From: Myxococcales bacterium 68-20
GTDB lineage: Bacteria > Myxococcota_A > Polyangia > Polyangiales > Polyangiaceae
Assembly (NCBI GenBank): GCA_001899635.1
Contig: MKVQ01000040.1
Coordinates: forward strand, 470,134 to 534,133
Direction: 5' to 3'
DNA: 64,000 nucleotides
Position numbers and translations under genes: made by a program. Below are positions 58,340 to 64,000 of the stretch, piece after piece. The notes below the pieces were generated by a model that was not told where the DNA came from, did no database searches, and saw only the letters and a program-made list of their open reading frames with translations. Every line of letters begins with the position of its first letter. The stretch's first letter is position 1.

Positions 58340-59708
58340 ACGTCCGTTTTCAGGCGCGCTCGTCGTGTCCTCGCTGGCGGTGGGCGCGCTGACGATGATG
58401 GCGAGCTGCTCGAGCGATCCCGACGCGGGCGGTCCGCCGCCCGACGCCGGTCCGATCGACGATTCCGCTGCTCCCGATGCATCCGCCCTCCCCGACGACA
58501 GCGGCGCGGTCGATGCCGGGCCGCCGCTTTCCGACGCAGCCACGTCGGATGCGGGCCCTCGTCCCGTCGTCTGCGCTTCGGCTTCGTGCGCCACCTCTCT
58601 TGTGACGACGCTCGGCGGGCCCGCTCTCGCGACGATGTTCGGCGCGGAGGGCTATTGCGCCCTCCTGCACGACGGAACGGTGGCGTGCTGGGGTCAGAAT
58701 GAGAACGGCCAGCTCGGGCGCGGCCCCGCCGCCGGCTCCGACGGGAGCGCCATGCCCGCACGCGTCGAGGGACTCTCGAACGTCGTCGCGATCGATCACA
58801 CGTGCGCCGTCGACAAGGACGGAGCGATGTGGTGCTGGGGAAGGGGCCCTTTCCCTGGCGGCGATCCGTTCTCGGGGTTGGCCAACGCGAGCACGCCCGT
58901 GAAGCTTCCCATCCCGCCTGCGACGAGGGCGGCCTTGTACGCCGGCTCGGCCAAGGGGCCGGAGCTCTCGCTGGGAGAGTTCGGTGTGGCCTGCGGCGTG
59001 GTGGACGATGGCGTTCTCTGCTGGGGACGGAACGACAGCGCTCAGATCGCCCCGCTCGAGAGTCTCTACACGAACTCGTCACTCGATCCGCAGCTCGTCC
59101 CGATGCCACCAGGCGCGAAGATCCGGAGCGTCCACCTCGGGATGGCGTCCTTCGTCCTCCGCGAGGATGGAACGCTCCTGAGCTGGGGCTTCAATCCGAC
59201 GATCGGGCGCGTCTCGTCGCTGTTCCCCGATCCGCAGCCGAAGCCCGTCGCGCTCACCGGGGTCACCAACGTCGACACGCTCGAGGCCGTTGCATGCGCC
59301 GTGGCCGAGGGAAGCGTGTACTGCTGGCGAGACGTCAACTCGCTCGAGGAGTCGTTTCACGACCACGCCTTGCCCGAGCGCGTCCCAACACCCGAGCCGG
59401 TCGTTCAGGTCTCGACGACGGGGCGTCCCCACGCGCGTGGGTGCGTGGTGGGCGTGTCCGGTGACGTGTATTGCTGGGGGAAGAACAAGAGCGGTGTGCT
59501 CGGCGACGGAACGACGAACGATGCAGTCACGCCGGTGAAGGTCGTCGGCCTTCCTGGTCCCGCCTCCGAGGTGAGGACGACGGATACGTCCACGTGCGCC
59601 CTCTTGACGACAGGCAAGGTCCATTGCTGGGGAGACGACCGCTCCGGACAGCTCGGGGGAGGAACGAAGAAGCCTACGCTCGTCCCGCGCGAGGTGCTCC
59701 TGCCATGA
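58314..59708 (+). CDS. Cassette D gene 7: RCC1-repeat lipoprotein
   Basis: This 464-residue protein (GTG start) has the N-terminus HFTRRLLERPFSGALVV and lipid Cys at about 32 (MMASC). A Pro/Asp/Ala linker runs to about 80. RCC1 blades: CALLHDGTVACWGQNENG with QLG, CAVDKDGAMWCWGRGPF, CGVVDDGVLCWGRNDSA, FVLREDGTLLSWGFNPTIG, CAVAEGSVYCWRDVNSL, CVVGVSGDVYCWGKNKSG and CALLTTGKVHCWGDDRSG with QLGG. Blades align one for one with the C protein. The start lies 26 bases inside gene 6, and the stop overlaps gene 8 as ATGA. It is predicted to sit on the outer surface as a propeller with Cys-bridged blades. Confidence 0.87.
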   Translation: MHFTRRLLERPFSGALVVSSLAVGALTMMASCSSDPDAGGPPPDAGPIDDSAAPDASALPDDSGAVDAGPPLSDAATSDAGPRPVVCASASCATSLVTTLGGPALATMFGAEGYCALLHDGTVACWGQNENGQLGRGPAAGSDGSAMPARVEGLSNVVAIDHTCAVDKDGAMWCWGRGPFPGGDPFSGLANASTPVKLPIPPATRAALYAGSAKGPELSLGEFGVACGVVDDGVLCWGRNDSAQIAPLESLYTNSSLDPQLVPMPPGAKIRSVHLGMASFVLREDGTLLSWGFNPTIGRVSSLFPDPQPKPVALTGVTNVDTLEAVACAVAEGSVYCWRDVNSLEESFHDHALPERVPTPEPVVQVSTTGRPHARGCVVGVSGDVYCWGKNKSGVLGDGTTNDAVTPVKVVGLPGPASEVRTTDTSTCALLTTGKVHCWGDDRSGQLGGGTKKPTLVPREVLLP

Positions 59709-61492
59709 TGAAGCTCCAGACGCTGGGCGCCAGCCTGCTCGTCCTTCTCGGCTCGGCTCTCGCCGCCGCGAGCATCGGTGCCTGCCGAACGGATCGCGAC
59801 GGCTTCGAGGAGCGCGACGAGAAATTCGATCCTGACGCTTCCGTCGACGCGGTGGAGTGCTTGCTCCAATGCTCGCTCGACGGGCGCTCGGTCATTCGGA
59901 CGTGCGATGGCACCATCGCCAACACGTGCCCGCCCGAGCTCGCGTGCGGTGCGGGCGTCTGCCAGGAGCCGTGCGCGGCTGCAGCTGCGGACCGCAGCTC
60001 GAACGGCTGTGAGTTCTACTTCCAGCCGCCGCGCTTCACGAAGTTCTACCAACAGGCTTGCTACGCGGTCTACGTCGTCAACACGTCGAACCAGCCGCTC
60101 GACGTCGCGCTCGAGCTCGGGGGCAAACCGCTCGACGTGTCGAGATCGATCTATGAGACCAAGCCCGGCGATCCCACGCTGATCCCACACGCTGGCCCGC
60201 TCGCCGCCGGGGAGAGTGCGATTCTCTTCGTCTCCGACCAGCCGCCCGACAGTACGGCGGTCGGCGAAGGACGCTCGCCCTGTCCAGTCGGCGTCGTCCC
60301 CGCCACCTACGAGGATGCGCTTCCCGATAGAACCGGGCTCGGCTCGGCATTTCACGTCACGACCAACGTGCCGGCGAACCTCTCGGCGATCTACCCGATG
60401 GGAGCCTACAGCCATACGCCGACGGCCACGCTTCTCTTCCCCGTTCCGACGTGGGGAACGGAGCACATCCTCGTCAACGCCTGGAGCCGCAACGGCGAGA
60501 GCAGTGGTGGCCCCGCCGCGCAGATCGTCGCAGCGGAGGACGGGACGGACATCACCATTTTTCCAACGCGCGCCATCCAAGATGGGGCGGGTGTCACGGG
60601 GACGGCAGCACACGTCGCGGCGACCTACCGGCTCGACAAGGGACAGGTGCTCCAGATCAACCAGCGCGAGGAGCTGTCCGGGAGCATCGTCACGTCGAAC
60701 AAGCCGACGAGCATCTTCGGCGGACATGAGTGCATGAACGTCCCTGCGTCGCGCGGATATTGTGATTACGCGTCTCAGCAGTTGCCGCCGTTCGAGAACT
60801 GGGGATCGGAGTACGTCGGCGTCGGCTACCGTCCGCGCGTCCCGGGCGACGAGGGCGAACCGATGGCGTATCGTGTCGTCGCGGCTCGGGACGGAACGCG
60901 ACTCGATTTCGACCCTGCCCCGCCGGCCGGCGCTCCGGTCACCATGTCCGCGGGCGAGGTCGCAACCCTCTACACGGCGGTAGGTAGCCCGTTCGTCGTT
61001 CGGTCGCAGGACGCCGACCACCCGGTCTACGTCGCGGCGTACATGTCCGGCAGTGGGACCGAACCCGATCCGAACTTCCCGGTGCGCCCCTTCGGGTCCT
61101 TGGGCGATCCGGAGTTCGTCAACGTCGTTCCCACTGGGCAATACCTGAGCTCGTATACGTTCTTTGCCGATCCGACGTACCAGGAGACGTCGCTCGTCAT
61201 CGTGAGGGCGAAGAACAATGGTCGGTTCGACGACGTCTGGCTCGAGTGCGCAGGCAACGTGACCGACTTTCGTCCTGTCGGAACGCGCGGCGAGTACGAG
61301 TGGGCCCGTGTCGATCTCGTTCGCAACTTCGGGCCCGGCCAAGCCTCCTGCACGAGCGGCCTCCAGCGCATGCGTAGCGATGGCCCGTTCACGGCGACGG
61401 TGTGGGGTTGGGGCCGGGCGACGAGCTACGCATATCCGGGTGGCATGGCACTCCGGAAGCTCGCACCGACCCCGCTCGCGCCTGTCCGCTGA
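59705..61492 (+). CDS. Cassette D gene 8: IgGFc-binding-domain-type lipoprotein
   Basis: This 595-residue protein has the signal peptide LLVLLGSALAAASIGAC (Cys27). The Cys-rich module (CLLQCSLDGRSVIRTC, CGAGVCQEPC, RSSNGCEFYF) is at about 50-105. The large domain contains VPANLSAIYPMGAYSHTPT, ATLLFPVPTWGTEHILVNA, QIVAAEDGTDITIF, KPTSIFGGHECMNVP, QLPPFENWGSEYVGVGYRP, GDPEFVNVVPTGQYLSSYT and RSDGPFTATVWGWGRATSY, ending SYAYPGGMALRKL exactly as in C. The start ATG overlaps the RCC1 stop. The stop faces the convergent gene at 61523 with 30 bases between. It is the last gene of the fourth cassette. Confidence 0.86.
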   Translation: MMKLQTLGASLLVLLGSALAAASIGACRTDRDGFEERDEKFDPDASVDAVECLLQCSLDGRSVIRTCDGTIANTCPPELACGAGVCQEPCAAAAADRSSNGCEFYFQPPRFTKFYQQACYAVYVVNTSNQPLDVALELGGKPLDVSRSIYETKPGDPTLIPHAGPLAAGESAILFVSDQPPDSTAVGEGRSPCPVGVVPATYEDALPDRTGLGSAFHVTTNVPANLSAIYPMGAYSHTPTATLLFPVPTWGTEHILVNAWSRNGESSGGPAAQIVAAEDGTDITIFPTRAIQDGAGVTGTAAHVAATYRLDKGQVLQINQREELSGSIVTSNKPTSIFGGHECMNVPASRGYCDYASQQLPPFENWGSEYVGVGYRPRVPGDEGEPMAYRVVAARDGTRLDFDPAPPAGAPVTMSAGEVATLYTAVGSPFVVRSQDADHPVYVAAYMSGSGTEPDPNFPVRPFGSLGDPEFVNVVPTGQYLSSYTFFADPTYQETSLVIVRAKNNGRFDDVWLECAGNVTDFRPVGTRGEYEWARVDLVRNFGPGQASCTSGLQRMRSDGPFTATVWGWGRATSYAYPGGMALRKLAPTPLAPVR

Positions 61493-61522
61493 CGCTCGAC
61501 GCGTGGCGCCCCGCTCGGCGCT

Positions 61523-62329
61523 TCAGCGCGGCGGCGGCGGAGGCGCGACGCGTGCCGGAGGCGGAGGCGCGACCCGTGCCGGAGGCGGAGGTGGTGCCGG
61601 CCTGCTCGTTTGAGGAGGAGGCGGCTGCGGAGCCGGAGCCGGCGGAGGCGCCTGCTTGTTGTTCGGCGGCGGGGCCGGCTTGCTCGCCGGAGGCGGCGGA
61701 GGCGGAGCCGGCGGAGGTGGCGTTGTCGTCGGCTTCGGAGCCGGAGCGGGTGCCGGCGCAGCACCATGGGTCGGCGGAGCTGTCCCGGCACGCTGGCAGA
61801 CGCCGAGGACATCGACGAGGTCGATGTCACAGCCCGGCAGGCGGACGCCAACGGTGCACGCCGGCTGGCCGAGGCGACCGCAGAGCGGCGGCTTCATGCA
61901 CGAGCCGGCGACCTCGACGAGATCCACGTCGCAGCTCGGGATGCGCTCGACGATGGAGCAGGCTCGCTGTCCCTCACGTCCGCAGTCGGGGTGGAAGCAC
62001 TGGTTCTTGAAGACGTCGTGCTTCAGGTCCTGATCACACGGTTGATGCTTCGGGATCTTCACGACCCGGTCGGCGACCGTCCGCTCGAAGGGGGAACACG
62101 GACGCTGACCCGCTTTCCCGCACAGTGGCCGAACGCAGCGCCCGCCGGCTTCGACGAGGTTGGCGTTGCAGCTGGGAAACTTCTCCGCGATCGTGCAGGA
62201 GCGCTCTCCGTCGGCTCCGCAATAGTCCGCCCGCGCTTCGGCGCTGACGGCAAGGACGAGGCCGAAGGCGGCAGCAGCCAATGTGGTGGCGCGAAAGAAC
62301 CTCGACCCGAGCTGCTTCACGAAAGTCAC
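61523..62329 (-). CDS. Exported Cys-rich protein with proline-rich tail
   Basis: This 268-residue protein has the signal peptide ATTLAAAAFGLVLAVSAEA (cleaved after ARA near 34; no lipobox). Four similar Cys units follow: CGADGERSCTIAEKFPSCN, CGKAGQRPCSPFE, CGREGQRACSIVERIPSCD and CGRLGQPACTVGVRLPGCD, each with the pattern CGxxGQxxC and a later CDxDLVxVxGxC. The C-terminal 85 residues are almost only Pro and Ala with Lys and Arg, ending in RVAPPPP repeats encoded by short tandem DNA repeats. The Cys units suggest a small repeated disulfide fold, and the tail could span or bind the cell wall. No family is recognised. It is convergent with cassette D and has no clear operon partner. Confidence 0.75.
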   Translation of the reverse strand: MTFVKQLGSRFFRATTLAAAAFGLVLAVSAEARADYCGADGERSCTIAEKFPSCNANLVEAGGRCVRPLCGKAGQRPCSPFERTVADRVVKIPKHQPCDQDLKHDVFKNQCFHPDCGREGQRACSIVERIPSCDVDLVEVAGSCMKPPLCGRLGQPACTVGVRLPGCDIDLVDVLGVCQRAGTAPPTHGAAPAPAPAPKPTTTPPPPAPPPPPPASKPAPPPNNKQAPPPAPAPQPPPPQTSRPAPPPPPARVAPPPPARVAPPPPPR

Positions 62330-62662
62330 GCATCACCTCCCGAGTTCCTGTCCCACGATAGACGGGGGCCTAGCACCTTCATTGCGCGGAACGAGCATGC
62401 TGGCGCGTCAAGGCAATGACTTGGCGCGCAGCTGCCACGCGGCTTCGAGATCCGCCGAATGCTCGACGCATGGCGCTGGCGATCGAGCAGGCAGTCCCGA
62501 GGGCTGTACACGTCGCACGTGCGGTCGAACCCACGACAAGACGTCTCTTGCCGTGCGTGCGTTCGGACCGCGTGCCCCAGCCTGGAGCGTAAGTGCCGCG
62601 CCTGCTGTCAGGGTCGAAGCGGACGCGTCGCGGCGGCGAGCGCCTTCGTCAGGCGCGGGACG
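62330..62662. other. Intergenic stretch, nothing recognised
   Basis: These 333 bases lie upstream of the Cys-rich/proline-rich gene and downstream of the PHM-like gene, both on the minus strand. I see no coding frame with real protein character. The stretch should contain the promoter of the Cys-rich gene near 62330-62400. Confidence 0.4.
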
Positions 62663-63712
62663 CTAGAAGTTGAGGCAGCCCGAATCGAGGCAGTAGCAGA
62701 GGACGGGCTTGGTTGCGGGAAAGTAGTAGCCCGTCGCCATGCACGTTTCCTCGACTGTGAAGCTATTGCCGGCCTTGATCGTTCGACCTGTCTGATTCGC
62801 GTACACGCACTCGTAGGTCAGCTTGCCCTGATCGAATGTGTAAAAAGGATTCGCTGGCCATGTCTTCTGTGCGGGGTTTGCCCATTCGGAGCTTTCGTAC
62901 GCGATGTTCCCGCTGGCGGACGTTCCGTTCCTCACGGTCATCCTGACGGCCTGTTTGTGTGCGTGCATGCCCATGGACCAGAACTTGGTGTCTGGCAGCG
63001 TGTCGCACGTCTTGCTCTCGACGTGATTGGTCGAGGGACTCGGGATCGCGATGGAGCTGTTGTACGTGACGAACGTGCTGGTCTTGGTGAACGCTGCACC
63101 TTCCGGAAGCGCTTCTGCGTTCAGCGTCACGTGAGCCGTAATTGGCTGCTCGGTCGCATTCACATGATGCATCATGAGGTACGCTTCCTTCCCTGGAGGA
63201 AGCTCGAAACCGAGCGGCTTGCCCGTCCCGTCATCGCTCGGAAAGGCCAGCTCCGACTCTGCCTTGTACGAGGCATAGGCCCACATCGGTACATTGGACG
63301 CACTGGCATTCGAGATGTCGGGGCAGGCGGCCGTGAGCGTGCCCGGGCCCTGGCCACTGCCGCCGAGGAACAGGGCCATGAAGCGGACGCCAGGCGTCAT
63401 CACCGACTTCCACTTGTTGACCGCCAACGTCTCCGTGTTCGGCGTCGTGAAGTGATAGCAGTACGTGATCTCCTGGGAGGGCTGGATGACGACGTCCTTC
63501 GACTGGATCTGGAACCCGCGCGGCGCGGGCCCACCACCGTCAGGCGTCGCGCCGCCATCCGGTTGGACGTCGGCATCAGCGCGGTCATCCGGACGCACGC
63601 CGCCATCCGATCCCGTCCCCGCGTCCGCGACCGGCTGACTGTTGGATTCATCGCTACCGCAGGCGACGAACATCGCGAGCGTGATGCCAGCCACTCCTAG
63701 GGTCTTGCGCAT
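62663..63712 (-). CDS. Lipoprotein resembling copper type II ascorbate-dependent monooxygenases (PHM-like)
   Basis: This 349-residue protein has the signal peptide TLGVAGITLAMFVAC (lipid Cys18) and an acidic linker with DAG and DGG motifs. From about residue 75 it resembles peptidylglycine/dopamine-type copper monooxygenases. Features are an early ITYCYHFTTPN, then AYLMMHHVNAT, then SMGMHAHKQAVRMTVRNG with an HxH copper site, then YTFDQGKLTYECVYANQTGR, and an ending VEETCMATGYYFPATKP with a possible Met ligand. In the family one copper is held by three His and the other by two His and a Met. The start is the ATG at 63712, supported by AAGGAGGGG directly upstream. The substrate is unknown. Such proteins in bacteria are poorly studied. 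Confidence 0.72.
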   Translation of the reverse strand: MRKTLGVAGITLAMFVACGSDESNSQPVADAGTGSDGGVRPDDRADADVQPDGGATPDGGGPAPRGFQIQSKDVVIQPSQEITYCYHFTTPNTETLAVNKWKSVMTPGVRFMALFLGGSGQGPGTLTAACPDISNASASNVPMWAYASYKAESELAFPSDDGTGKPLGFELPPGKEAYLMMHHVNATEQPITAHVTLNAEALPEGAAFTKTSTFVTYNSSIAIPSPSTNHVESKTCDTLPDTKFWSMGMHAHKQAVRMTVRNGTSASGNIAYESSEWANPAQKTWPANPFYTFDQGKLTYECVYANQTGRTIKAGNSFTVEETCMATGYYFPATKPVLCYCLDSGCLNF

Positions 63713-63925
63713 GGCCCCTCCTTCTACGGTCGAGCTGACCATGGGAGCCCGCGCGTGTCCACCCGCGCCCCGTTGGCGACCGCCTCCAGCAGAAGGGCAG
63801 TCCCGCCTCCGTCGGCAACGTAGTCTGCGTCGAAGCGAAGCTCCCGTTGCACTAGGCCGGCCTTCTCGGCATCGTCGACGCTGTCGTCGTTCGCGCCGAG
63901 GAAGGCCGCCTAGCCCCAATGCCGC
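63713..63925 (-). other. Possible decayed coding fragment upstream of the PHM-like gene
   Basis: On the minus strand a frame ending in TAG at 63724-63726 reads LRFDADYVADGGGTALLLEA, then VANGARVDTRGLPWSARP, with protein-like composition, but it is closed on the 5' side by a TAG after only about 60 codons and has at best an inner GTG start. It could be a small protein of about 42 residues or a remnant. Confidence 0.25.
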
Positions 63926-64000
63926 TCACTTAGCGAGTGTCGACGGTCGGCGCTTGCGAGCGTAGTTGCTCATCTTGAGCTTCACGGCGCGTGGAAAGCG
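63926..64000 (-). CDS. C-terminal end of a gene that begins beyond the right edge
   Basis: The minus strand is open from the right edge to a TGA at 63926-63928 and gives the last 24 residues, RFPRAVKLKMSNYARKRR followed by PSTLAK. The basic ending looks like a real protein terminus, but the piece is too short to identify. Confidence 0.35.
   Translation of the reverse strand, partial: RFPRAVKLKMSNYARKRRPSTLAK

Overview
This is a high-GC chromosome segment. Its composition and gene content suggest the phylum Myxococcota, probably class Polyangia: extreme GC3 that opens long antisense reading frames, many secreted lipoproteins with Asp/Ala/Gly-rich linkers, ECF sigma factors, and Cys-rich, RCC1 and IgGFc-binding-type surface proteins. 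The placement is inference; there is no rRNA or other marker gene in the window. Genes are tightly packed and very often overlap by four bases (ATGA, GTGA or TTGA), so translational coupling is common.

The main feature is one eight-gene cassette present four times: A (minus strand, 18685 down to 9048), B (plus, 24877-34344), C (plus, 42378-51882) and D (plus, 52181-61492). Each copy has the same order: (1) an exported protein with a two-cysteine N-terminal domain and a C-terminal half that may be a beta-barrel; (2) an ECF sigma factor; (3) a single-pass membrane protein in the anti-sigma position; (4) a Cys-rich repeat lipoprotein; (5 and 6) two propeller-like lipoproteins with IWGSGPNDVWAVG-type repeats; (7) an RCC1-repeat lipoprotein; (8) a lipoprotein of the bacterial IgGFc-binding-domain type. 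A and B resemble each other most, as do C and D, and C and D lie directly in tandem. No function is known to me. The arrangement suggests regulated, paralogous cell-surface machines whose outward-facing parts have diversified.

Around the cassettes: 1-6968 is a surface-glycan region, with two paralogous multi-pass membrane proteins (one cut by the left edge), a polysaccharide-deacetylase-like protein, a remnant of a hexapeptide acyltransferase, a GT2 glycosyltransferase with a proline-rich tail, a UDP-glucose 4-epimerase and a methyltransferase. tRNA-Lys(CTT) at 7025-7097 is followed by a decayed island holding a broken tyrosine integrase, a broken ORF6N-domain gene and an IS3-type OrfA remnant. 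Between A and B lie a VOC-family protein, a beta-helix lipoprotein paired with a di-haem cytochrome-like lipoprotein, and a divergent DJ-1/PfpI and LysR pair. Between B and C lie phosphoenolpyruvate carboxylase, a small conserved-looking protein, a coupled fadI/fadJ-type beta-oxidation pair and a small membrane protein. After D come a Cys-rich protein with a proline-rich tail and a lipoprotein resembling copper type II (PHM-like) monooxygenases.

Some starts remain uncertain, especially where TTG or GTG is used. All functional calls come from reading motifs; no database search was run.
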